This document shows, piece after piece, positions 37,603-45,676 of a stretch of 64,000 bases of DNA. Origin of the DNA: Gemmatimonadota bacterium (lineage in GTDB: Bacteria > Latescibacterota > UBA2968); NCBI GenBank assembly GCA_009838845.1, contig VXRD01000120.1, positions 1-64,000 on the forward strand, given 5' to 3'. The position numbers and the translations under genes are program-made. The notes beneath the pieces were generated by a model. It was not told the origin of the DNA. It saw only the letters and a list, made by a program, of their open reading frames with translations, and did not search any database. Position 1 is the first letter of the stretch; every line of letters starts with the position of its first letter.

Positions 37603-37920
37603 ATGCCTCGCTTTCTCTTATTTTTTGCCATTATCCTGATTTTTGCGTGTTCGGGAACCAATCCCGTTCTCGAAAGTCAAAAGACAAAGGTCTCACAAGC
37701 CCAAAAGACGCTGCGTGAAGAACGCATCCGCCTGCAAACCCTGCGCGACAGCCTGAAAAGCGAAATTCATCGCAATATCGCCCTGGGCATTCCAGAAGAA
37801 CAGGCAGAAAAAATAGAACACGCCCGTATCAAAATTCAGGAAACCATTGTCGTGGTATCGGAAAAAAATCTGGCAGCGCAACGCGCTCTACTCGACTCGC
37901 TCACAAAATATTCTCCCTGA
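37603..37920 (+). CDS. Small coiled-coil lipoprotein
   Basis: 105 residues from the ATG at 37603. The signal peptide MPRFLLFFAIILIF is followed by a lipobox-like IFAC-SG, so it is likely lipid-anchored in the envelope. The rest is an extended helix predicted as coiled coil (AQKTLREERIRLQTLRDSLK, then AEKIEHARIKIQETIVVVSE). No family recognised. No clear ribosome site, as the upstream bases are a tandem repeat; an in-frame ATG at 37564 would translate the repeat. Stands between the rel gene and the DUF1800/DUF1501 pair. Confidence 0.65.
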   Translation: MPRFLLFFAIILIFACSGTNPVLESQKTKVSQAQKTLREERIRLQTLRDSLKSEIHRNIALGIPEEQAEKIEHARIKIQETIVVVSEKNLAAQRALLDSLTKYSP

Positions 37921-38046
37921 AGCTTTAGTATTTACAAATTGTTTACAAATATTAACTTGCCCTAATAGCGCAAATTTATCATATTGACCATATATATCTG
38001 CGCTTAATCAGCATCCCGAAAATTTCCATCAAGAGGAGGAGCATCC

Positions 38047-39519
38047 GTGTCCAATCGCGAACATTTTCCCGTTGCGCCCAAACTTGCGTATGCATCCACG
38101 GGACTCGAACCGTATATCCCCTCGGCAGAACAGCCCTGGGATGAGCACCGGGCGGCACACCTCTTGCGGCGCACCCTAATTGGCCCAACGCCAAAAGAAA
38201 TTGCAGAAGCCGTGCAAAGCACGCCAGAAGCCATTGTAGATCGCCTTCTGGAAATGCCTTTTTTGCCACCAAATCCACCCGCTCAGTGGGTTTATCAGGA
38301 TCCATTTCAAAAACCCAACCAAGATCAGCGCAAAATCGAGCGCGCGCGCGTTGACGAGACCCGCGTCTGGTGGATGGAACTCATCGTCAACCAGGAGTTC
38401 TCAATTCAAGAGCGCATGGTGCTCTTCTGGCACGATCACTTTGCCACCCAGGCCAAAGATGTCAGACGCCCGCAGTGGATGTATCTCCAGAATTTCCTGT
38501 TCCGCAAACACGCCGTCGGCAACTTCAAAACAATCGTCGAGGGCGTCACGCGCGATCCGGCCATGATCTACTACCTCGACAGCAACTCCAACAGAGTGGG
38601 TAGGCCGAATGAAAATTACGCCCGAGAACTCATGGAATTGTTCACCATGGGCGAGGGCAGCACCTACACTGAACAAGACATCGGAGAAGCGGCTCGCGCG
38701 CTCACAGGTTGGATAGTCGTGGGCAGGCAACCCACTTTTAGAGAGAACCGATTCGACAAAGGCCAGAAGACATTCCTGGGGCAAACCGGTAACTTCAATG
38801 AGCAAGACATTATCGACATCATCTTCCAGCAAGAAATCACAGCTGAATTTATATGCGGCAAACTCTATCGCGAATTTGTCTATGAACATCCAGACAAAAA
38901 CGTCGTGTCGGAACTCGCGCAAATCATGCGCGACAACAACTACGAAATCAAACCGGTTTTGAAGACATTGCTCTTAAGCCAGCACTTCTTCGATCCAGCC
39001 ATCATCGGCTCCAAAATCAAAAGCCCCGTCGAACTCGTCGCCGGCACAGCGCGCAGTCTCGGTTTCAAAGCTGGCAAAGGCAGGAGCATCAGTTCCGAGT
39101 ACCTCGTTTACCTCGCTCAGGTACTCGGTCAAAAACTGCTCGATCCCCCCAATGTGGCCGGATGGCCGGGATATCGGTTATGGATCAGCACGTCAACACT
39201 GCCCGAACGCCACAAAATGACCGACGAAATGGTCGATGCCAAACCGCGCAATCCCAACCGTTACACCATCATCAACCCGGATACTGTGGGATTCGTCAAG
39301 GCATTTCCCGAACCCTACGACGCGGAAAAACTCGTTCGCGACATGGGAGAATGTCTGACTGCCTTTCCAGTTGACGAATATCGCCACGGAATGTTTTTGG
39401 AAACGCTGCTCGAAGGCGCTGATGTCTATGACTGGAATCCCGACGCGATTGCAGCCCCCCGACGCATCAAGAATATTCTCAAACTCATCTTTGAATTGCC
39501 CGACTATCAACTGAATTAG
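38047..39519 (+). CDS. DUF1800 family protein
   Basis: 490 residues. Recognised by AAHLLRRTLIGPTP at the N terminus, MVLFWHDHFATQ, FKTIVEGVTRDPAMIYYLDS, RPNENYARELMELFTMGEG, YTEQDIGEAARALTGW and LLDPPNVAGWPG. Function is unknown; the family is typical of Planctomycetes-like and other environmental genomes, where it is paired with a DUF1501 protein, as here. No signal peptide is visible at the GTG start at 38047, which follows GAGGAGG. Conserved His and Asp residues in the FWHDHF region hint at a metal site. Confidence 0.9.
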   Translation: MSNREHFPVAPKLAYASTGLEPYIPSAEQPWDEHRAAHLLRRTLIGPTPKEIAEAVQSTPEAIVDRLLEMPFLPPNPPAQWVYQDPFQKPNQDQRKIERARVDETRVWWMELIVNQEFSIQERMVLFWHDHFATQAKDVRRPQWMYLQNFLFRKHAVGNFKTIVEGVTRDPAMIYYLDSNSNRVGRPNENYARELMELFTMGEGSTYTEQDIGEAARALTGWIVVGRQPTFRENRFDKGQKTFLGQTGNFNEQDIIDIIFQQEITAEFICGKLYREFVYEHPDKNVVSELAQIMRDNNYEIKPVLKTLLLSQHFFDPAIIGSKIKSPVELVAGTARSLGFKAGKGRSISSEYLVYLAQVLGQKLLDPPNVAGWPGYRLWISTSTLPERHKMTDEMVDAKPRNPNRYTIINPDTVGFVKAFPEPYDAEKLVRDMGECLTAFPVDEYRHGMFLETLLEGADVYDWNPDAIAAPRRIKNILKLIFELPDYQLN

Positions 39520-39558
39520 ACTTGAGGCCTGCCTGTTAGCCTCCAGAAGGAGCTCGTT

Positions 39559-40983
39559 ATGAACAGACGCGACTTTATGAAAAATGCGACCCGAGGTGGT
39601 GCCGGGTTTGCACTCGGCGGTTTTATGACGCGGGCTTATGGGCGCGCCGAAGCTGTTGGTCCACTGGCCGCATCAGCCCTCAGCGAGACCGACCGCGTGC
39701 TCGTCATCATTCGCCTCAATGGCGGTAACGACGGCCTCAACACCCTGGTCAATTTTGAAAACGATGCCTATTATCAGGCGCGTCCCAAAATCCACATCAC
39801 AAAACAAGAAGCCCTCAGACTCACCCCAACACAGGGTCTGCATCCCCAACTCACCGGATTCAAAGAACTCTATGACGAAGGTCAAATGATGATCATGCAG
39901 GGGGTGGGCTATCCCAATCCCAACCGGTCGCACTTCCGCTCAACCGACATCTGGTTGACCGCATCGAATTCCAATGAATTTTTGAACAACGGTTGGCTGG
40001 GGCGCTATTTTGAATCCCAGACTCCGGGCTTCCCAGACACCCTGCCAGAACATCCTCTTGCCGTTGACATCGGTCCCGTGCTTTCCCTCGCCTTATTGGG
40101 CAAAAACGGTGCCATGGGCATTGCCCTGCGCAACCCCAGGCAATTTGTCAATCTCGTGGAACGGGGCAACAAAATTATCGAAGACGGTAAAATCCCCACA
40201 CCGGCAGGATATGAACTCGACTTTATCCGCCGCATCAACTTTGAATCCCTGCAATATTCCTCACAAGTCAGAGATGCTGCAGATAAAGGCGCAAACAGGG
40301 TTGAATATCCCACCGGGAATTCGCTCGCCACCCAGCTCAGTCTGGTCGCGCGGTTGATCGCAGGCGGCTTGAAATCCAAAGTGTATCTGGTCTCACAGGG
40401 CGGATACGACACACACTCCAATCAGCTCAACCGCCACAACACCCTGATGAGATATCTCAACGAAGCAGTCACGTCTTTTGTTCAGGACCTGCGGCAACAC
40501 CAGTTACAAGACCGCGTGCTCGGCATGAGCATTTCGGAATTTGGTCGTCGAACAAAAGAAAACGGCAGCGCAGGCACCGATCACGGCACATCAGCGCCCA
40601 TGTTCTTCTTTGGCCCATCGGTTCAGGCGGGCATTGCAGGTCCGCAACCCAACTTTGGGCAGGTTGACAGGCGCGGTGACTTTTACTACGATCACGATTT
40701 CCGCCATGTCTATGCCTCGGTGCTCAACCAGTGGTTTGACGTATCACAAGATGTTGTCTCAAGCATATTTTCATCCAATACGTCTCACATCCCCATTCTC
40801 AGACCGCCACCCCTCGATCTCGCCAAAGTTGACTTTAATGCCGACGGCAAACTCGACTTTAACGACTTTCTCGAATTTACCCAGGCTTTCGGCACCAACG
40901 AAGCCAAATACGACTTAGACGGCGATGGCAACGTTGGATTTGGCGATTTCCTGAAATTTGTCAATGCCTACCGAAACCGTTAA
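39559..40983 (+). CDS. DUF1501 family protein with Tat-type leader and dockerin-like tail
   Basis: 474 residues. The N terminus MNRRDFMKNATRGGAGFALG is a twin-arginine signal. The DUF1501 domain (alkaline-phosphatase-like fold) is seen in LVIIRLNGGNDGLNTLV, GGYDTHSNQ, and FGRRTKENGSAGTDHGTSAP, with metal-type Asp and His. The last 55 residues form two EF-hand-like loops, DFNADGKLDFNDF and DLDGDGNVGFGDF, as in dockerins. The same tail ends the protease at 45677-48178. Start ATG at 39559 follows AAGGAG. It lies 39 bases after the DUF1800 partner. Confidence 0.92.
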   Translation: MNRRDFMKNATRGGAGFALGGFMTRAYGRAEAVGPLAASALSETDRVLVIIRLNGGNDGLNTLVNFENDAYYQARPKIHITKQEALRLTPTQGLHPQLTGFKELYDEGQMMIMQGVGYPNPNRSHFRSTDIWLTASNSNEFLNNGWLGRYFESQTPGFPDTLPEHPLAVDIGPVLSLALLGKNGAMGIALRNPRQFVNLVERGNKIIEDGKIPTPAGYELDFIRRINFESLQYSSQVRDAADKGANRVEYPTGNSLATQLSLVARLIAGGLKSKVYLVSQGGYDTHSNQLNRHNTLMRYLNEAVTSFVQDLRQHQLQDRVLGMSISEFGRRTKENGSAGTDHGTSAPMFFFGPSVQAGIAGPQPNFGQVDRRGDFYYDHDFRHVYASVLNQWFDVSQDVVSSIFSSNTSHIPILRPPPLDLAKVDFNADGKLDFNDFLEFTQAFGTNEAKYDLDGDGNVGFGDFLKFVNAYRNR

Positions 40984-41008
40984 GCACTCAGCATCGTCTG
41001 AAACATAA

Positions 41009-41035
41009 AAAGCCCCGGTCACACACCGGGGCTTT
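41009..41035 (+). terminator. Terminator-like hairpin after the DUF1501 gene
   Basis: An 11-bp stem, AAAGCCCCGGT with ACCGGGGCTTT, around a five-base loop. Only three T follow, so termination may be partial. Confidence 0.55.
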
Positions 41036-41065
41036 ACTCATGGGCAATAGAGACGAGGCAAACCC

Positions 41066-43210
41066 ATGCAAAAACCCAAACCCGAAATCACAATTTCCAA
41101 TCGCTATCTCTACTTCTACGCCAGTCTGGTCAAACGCATCTACGGTCTGATCATCCGAAATGAACACAAAAACCAACCCAACGAGCGCTACACGGGCCGT
41201 CTGGATGAAGATGGAATACCGATTTCCCAGGATGCGTCCCATACAAAAGGTAGGTTACCCGGCATACCTGTCCAGGATGAAATTATCCTGTTTCGCTTTC
41301 GAAAACGCCTGCTCATAGGAACATGCCAGGCTGTTTTGCCCCGCAAAATTTCCGAAATCACAGTTTTATCAGAAGATGGTCGGCGCCTCCGCTTTCGCCA
41401 CACCAACCTCGTTTATCTCACCGGCACCTCATCGTGCGATGTACCACTCAAAACTTATGCAACGGCCGTCCGCGCTTTGAGCCGGGAAATAGACCTTGAA
41501 GCCGTCTGGGAAATCGCCGTTGAATCTGCAACCCCGCTTCCGCTTTCAGAAATCGCCGACCTCTTCTACAACACAGAAATCGATGCGACACAATGGATTG
41601 CCCTCTATCTTCACCTGCACCATGCCTCTCCTTATTTTCAGCCTCAATCTTCCAACTCGTATTCGCCCTATACGGCTGGTCAAGTACATGTCCTCCACCA
41701 ACGCGACAAACTTAGAAAAGATCGGGATGAAGAACGCGAAGAATTTATCCACGCCATGGCGAATCCCGACGAATCCATTGCAGAACACACGCTGACTCCA
41801 CGCCAGCAAACCTATCTGGAACAGATTCGACAATACGCATTGTGGGGCAGCGAATCCCAACACGCAACTCACGCTCAGGCATTGATCTCCGAAATTTGCA
41901 AAATCAAAAAAAACCGCCAAAAATCCGCAGTCGAATTACTCATCAAAAAAAAGGTCTGGAAACGCGATCAAAACCTCGACTTGCTCCGCGCCGAAGTTCC
42001 AACTGCATTTTCAGACCTCGCCATCCGCCAGGCAGAAACACTCGCGCCCACTTGTGGCACCCGAAAAAAACAACCCGTCTTTGTAATACACCCGCCCGAT
42101 CACCCAAACATTGCCCTCTCATACCGCCGCAGGCTCTTTGGAGGCGCAGAGTTTGGCGTACACATTCCAGATATCGGCGCACTCATCCCCAAAAATTCGC
42201 ACATCGACCGCGACGCTGCCGAGCGCATGGCGCACATACCCTTTCCCGATCAACCCGTTCCCATGCTACCCACGCGCTTTTCACACGACCTGGGCCAATT
42301 TCAGAGCGACAAAGCGCATCCAGCACTCAGCATCTTCTGGCGCGTGAATCGCAATAACCGCATCAAAGATTTTTGCATCGCGCAAACGGCCGCAATCAAC
42401 AAAGCGGACCTTTCACCTGAAAACATCGACCATGCACTGAACGACCCTGCTCACCCGCAGCATCGCGCCATACGGTTCTTCTCGCAATTATCCGCACGCC
42501 TCCTCAAAAAAAGGCAAACAGACATTCACGACCTCGAAGAACAATCACCTCCCAACCACGCGCGTCACATTGCCGATGAATTATCTCTGCTCGCTGGCAT
42601 AGCCGTTGGTCGGTGGTGCGAAAATAAAGGGATCCCCGCAATTTACGAAACACGCGATCCCATTGAAAATACCGAGTCCATCGTACAAATCTCTCACCCT
42701 ATCGTGCGCCACCACGAACTTCACCGCCAGACCCCGAACACCGGCCTCAGTACAACACCAGAAACACATCACGGCTATGGCATATCGCATTATTGTCCCA
42801 TCACCCAACCCACCGCCCGATACACAGACCTGGTGATGCAACGCCAGATCAATCACTATCTTAAAACCGAGCAATCCCTCTACACGGTTGACGACCTCAA
42901 CACCCTGCGCTACCGCATGTGGGAAACGCTGGCCCTCATCGACGACCTGGTTCACCGCCGTACCCGCGATTTGATATTACAAAAGTGGGAAAATCAAATT
43001 GGCCGGGAATTTCGCGCCGTAGTTCTCCACCTCAAAATGCGCGGCGTCCTCGTCGAACTCCTCGGCCACCCCTTCAAAACAGTCATCTATCCGGGTTATC
43101 CCGTAGAAGTCGGCGACGAAATTGACCTGCGCCTGACGGGTATTGATCGCTGGAAAGGCTGGGCACACTTCACGGAAAAAACCTACCAGCAATCAGCAGT
43201 AGGCTTTTAG
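41066..43210 (+). CDS. RNase II/R-like (RNB) protein with altered catalytic site
   Basis: 714 residues. Downstream half follows the RNB fold: FGVHIPDIGALIPKNSHIDR, MAHIPFPDQPVPMLPTRFSH, LSLLAGIAVGRWCENKGIP, and YCPITQPTARYTDLVMQRQI, then a closing S1-like region. In active RNase II/R the start of this domain carries four Asp residues (pattern D-x-x-D-x-D-D-A); here it reads FVIHPPDHPNIALSYR, with none of these pairs. The canonical TSPIRRY is TQPTARY. It is probably a catalytically dead or re-purposed paralogue. GAGG lies seven bases before the ATG. Convergent with ubiX, overlapping by four bases. Confidence 0.75.
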   Translation: MQKPKPEITISNRYLYFYASLVKRIYGLIIRNEHKNQPNERYTGRLDEDGIPISQDASHTKGRLPGIPVQDEIILFRFRKRLLIGTCQAVLPRKISEITVLSEDGRRLRFRHTNLVYLTGTSSCDVPLKTYATAVRALSREIDLEAVWEIAVESATPLPLSEIADLFYNTEIDATQWIALYLHLHHASPYFQPQSSNSYSPYTAGQVHVLHQRDKLRKDRDEEREEFIHAMANPDESIAEHTLTPRQQTYLEQIRQYALWGSESQHATHAQALISEICKIKKNRQKSAVELLIKKKVWKRDQNLDLLRAEVPTAFSDLAIRQAETLAPTCGTRKKQPVFVIHPPDHPNIALSYRRRLFGGAEFGVHIPDIGALIPKNSHIDRDAAERMAHIPFPDQPVPMLPTRFSHDLGQFQSDKAHPALSIFWRVNRNNRIKDFCIAQTAAINKADLSPENIDHALNDPAHPQHRAIRFFSQLSARLLKKRQTDIHDLEEQSPPNHARHIADELSLLAGIAVGRWCENKGIPAIYETRDPIENTESIVQISHPIVRHHELHRQTPNTGLSTTPETHHGYGISHYCPITQPTARYTDLVMQRQINHYLKTEQSLYTVDDLNTLRYRMWETLALIDDLVHRRTRDLILQKWENQIGREFRAVVLHLKMRGVLVELLGHPFKTVIYPGYPVEVGDEIDLRLTGIDRWKGWAHFTEKTYQQSAVGF

Positions 43211-43803
43211 CCCCCTTCCCATGCCGGATACAAATCGTGCTCAATGCCCAATAAACTCAAAATTCGGCCAACCACGAAATCCGCCAAATCATCAAACGTC
43301 TCCGGTTTTTGATAAAATGCTGGCATCGCCGGCACCACAACAGCACCCGCTTCGGCCACCGCCACCATATTGCGCAATTGAATCAAATTCATCGGCGTCT
43401 CCCGCGGCACAACGATGAGCGTCCGGCGCTCTTTCAACGCGACATCAGCGGCGCGCTCAATCAAATTACGCGATAACCCATGTGCTATACTCGCCAGTGT
43501 TTTCATCGAACACGGCACCACTACCATGCCATCTGATTGCGCCGAACCACTTGCCAGCGTTGCAGCGAGATTCTTAAGTGGATGCAGTGCCATATTATCC
43601 ACCGAAACACCGTAAAGTTCCCGAATGAACCCGCCAAAATTTTGCTGTTTTCCCTCAAACCCCGCCTCGTCTCGCAGCAGCATCCAGCCAAATTCGGATA
43701 TCACCACATCTACCGCAACCTCGCGCATCAGCAATGCGCGCAATGTGCGCAGCGCATATATGGCCCCACTTGCCCCGGTAATTGCAACCGTAATTCGTTT
43801 CAT
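43207..43803 (-). CDS. ubiX: UbiX-family flavin prenyltransferase
   Basis: Makes the prenylated FMN cofactor for UbiD-type decarboxylases. Sequence: MKRITVAITGASGAIYAL (FMN site), VVVPCSMKTLASIAHG and LIVVPRETPMNLIQLRNM, all family motifs. About 198 residues from the ATG at 43803. The frame upstream is open but has no family match. The gene is 31 bases downstream of a UbiA-family prenyltransferase, so both probably serve quinone synthesis, the UbiD-type partner lying elsewhere. Confidence 0.92.
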   Translation of the reverse strand: MKRITVAITGASGAIYALRTLRALLMREVAVDVVISEFGWMLLRDEAGFEGKQQNFGGFIRELYGVSVDNMALHPLKNLAATLASGSAQSDGMVVVPCSMKTLASIAHGLSRNLIERAADVALKERRTLIVVPRETPMNLIQLRNMVAVAEAGAVVVPAMPAFYQKPETFDDLADFVVGRILSLLGIEHDLYPAWEGG

Positions 43804-43834
43804 AGCAAACAGAATCCCAGATACAGCGGAATGA

Positions 43835-44689
43835 TTACAACAACAAATCGACCAGCGTTCCCGCAAAATACACCACACTAACCACACCATTCATCGTCAA
43901 AGACGCCATGCCCGCTTTTGACAAATCCCGGTGTCTCACCAGATAATGCTCGTAAATCAGCAAACCGCCCACGCACGCCACGCCAACCACATAAAACATC
44001 CCCAGTTCAAACACCTGCCCCACGCACACCATCAAACCAAAAGCAATCACATGAAATATTCGCGCAATCCACAACGCGGGACCAATCCCAAATTTCTGCG
44101 GAATCGAATACACACCAAACCGTTGATCAAACTCGGCATCCTGACAGGCATAAATCACGTCAAACCCCGCGACCCACATCAACACCGCACCACCGAGCAG
44201 TAAAATCTTTGCATCCAATTGTCCCGTCACCGCAATCCACGCTCCCACTGGCGCAAGAGCCAACGCCAAACCGAGAAAAAGCTGCGTCGTCCACGTAAAA
44301 CGCTTTGTATAAGAATAAAAAAACACAATGCCCAATGCCACGGGTGACAGCATCAAACACAGTGGATTTAACTTATAAGCCGCAAAAACGAGCAACGCAG
44401 AAAAAACGCACACAAACACCTTCACAGCACCCGCAGAAATAACCCCCCGCGGCAACTCGCGATTGGCCGTGCGCGGATTGGCCGCATCCATCTTCCGATC
44501 CACGAGCCGATTAAAACCCATGGCAGCACTTCTCGCACCCACCATCGCCACCACAATCCAGAACACCTGTTCGGACGAAATCCCGTATCCAGCCGCCGCC
44601 AATGCCGCGCCCGAAAGCGCGAATGGCAAGGCAAAAATACTGTGGCCGAATTTAATCATCCGACCATAAGTAACAATACCCTCAATCAT
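43835..44689 (-). CDS. UbiA-family prenyltransferase (menaquinone/MqnP-like)
   Basis: Integral membrane enzyme of about 284 residues that attaches a polyprenyl chain to an aromatic ring. The first Asp-rich motif is MGFNRLVDRKMDAANPRTAN, the second is VIYACQDAEFDQRFGVYSIP; both keep the metal-binding Asp residues. About eight hydrophobic segments are visible. NRLVDRKMDAANPRTANRELP is close to what I recall for MqnP of the futalosine pathway. Start ATG at 44689; the open frame further upstream enters the NHL gene. Together with UbiX downstream it suggests late steps of menaquinone synthesis. Confidence 0.87.
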   Translation of the reverse strand: MIEGIVTYGRMIKFGHSIFALPFALSGAALAAAGYGISSEQVFWIVVAMVGARSAAMGFNRLVDRKMDAANPRTANRELPRGVISAGAVKVFVCVFSALLVFAAYKLNPLCLMLSPVALGIVFFYSYTKRFTWTTQLFLGLALALAPVGAWIAVTGQLDAKILLLGGAVLMWVAGFDVIYACQDAEFDQRFGVYSIPQKFGIGPALWIARIFHVIAFGLMVCVGQVFELGMFYVVGVACVGGLLIYEHYLVRHRDLSKAGMASLTMNGVVSVVYFAGTLVDLLL

Positions 44690-44696
44690 TACCGTC

Positions 44697-45554
44697 TTAC
44701 CTTTGCCGGATAAACTTTTGCAACCGGCCATCTGTCTGCACTTCCCCCACGTACAAATCGCCGTGTGAATCCAGCCAGATACCGTGTGGGCACTTCTTGA
44801 ACTCACCCGGAATATCGCTTTCAACCCCGCGCCCCCACTCGGACAATTTCTCGCCATCAACCGTCCAGATACTCACCCGCTGATCCAACTCCGCGATATA
44901 AACAACCTCGTCATCAATATAAACCGTATCGGGCTGGTGCAAACCCGTCCACTCGCCCTGAAAATTGCCCTCAGTATCGAAAAATTGAATGCGATTATTG
45001 CTCCGATCTGCCACCCACAAACGGTCATCTTTATCGACCCGCACAGAATGCACCAGATCAAATTGCCCCGGACCAGTACCCGGTTCCCCCCAGGACTTGA
45101 TCAACTCGCCATCGGGAGTAAACTTATGCATTCTCGCATTGCCATACCCATCGGACACGTACATAAACCCCTGAGAATCAAACGCCACATCGGTCGGCAA
45201 CCGAAACGGCTCGCCCTCATCGCCTTCCCGATCCGGCGTCCCCACCGTCATCAACAACTCGCCATCACAACTAAACTTCCGCAAACAATGCGTGTTGCGC
45301 TCCACGCAATAGACGTGATCCTCCGCATCGATATAAATGCCATGCGCATCTTTTAACACATCTTCGCCCCACGAAGACAAAAAATTGCCCTCGCGATCAA
45401 AAACCACCATCGGGTGCTCGCTGCGACTGTACACATAAACGCGATCCTGCGAATCGACGGCCACCGCCGGTACCCATCCAAACGACCAGCCTTCGGGTAG
45501 TGACCACCAATTTTCCTGCACCTTATAGACATAATCACCTTGTCCGAATGTCAT
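44697..45554 (-). CDS. NHL-repeat beta-propeller protein
   Basis: 285 residues of NHL/SMP-30-like repeats, for example VAVDSQDRVYVYSRSEHPMV, HGIYIDAEDHVYCVERN, TDVAFDSQGFMYVSDGYGNA, and SVRVDKDDRLWVADRSNNRI, that together would make a six-bladed propeller. No signal peptide is visible. Such proteins in environmental genomes resemble peptidyl-alpha-hydroxyglycine lyase propellers, but no catalytic residues can be assigned here. A strong AAGGAGG precedes the ATG at 45554. It lies eight bases before ubiA in the same direction, perhaps by chance rather than by function. Confidence 0.85.
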   Translation of the reverse strand: MTFGQGDYVYKVQENWWSLPEGWSFGWVPAVAVDSQDRVYVYSRSEHPMVVFDREGNFLSSWGEDVLKDAHGIYIDAEDHVYCVERNTHCLRKFSCDGELLMTVGTPDREGDEGEPFRLPTDVAFDSQGFMYVSDGYGNARMHKFTPDGELIKSWGEPGTGPGQFDLVHSVRVDKDDRLWVADRSNNRIQFFDTEGNFQGEWTGLHQPDTVYIDDEVVYIAELDQRVSIWTVDGEKLSEWGRGVESDIPGEFKKCPHGIWLDSHGDLYVGEVQTDGRLQKFIRQR

Positions 45555-45627
45555 CCTATCCTCCTTGTAAAAAAGCTAAAAAAATCTCACGCCATTGCAA
45601 TATACACCACAATTTAAGAGTACAAAG

Positions 45628-45660
45628 AAAAAAAGCTCTGGAAATCCAGAGCTTTTTTTC
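45628..45660 (-). terminator. Strong intrinsic terminator after the protease gene
   Basis: AAAAAGCTCTGG pairs exactly with CCAGAGCTTTTT around a four-base loop, followed on both strands by runs of T. It ends the 50311-45677 envelope operon and protects the NHL gene from read-through. Confidence 0.9.
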
Positions 45661-45676
45661 GGGAAATTATCGCATA

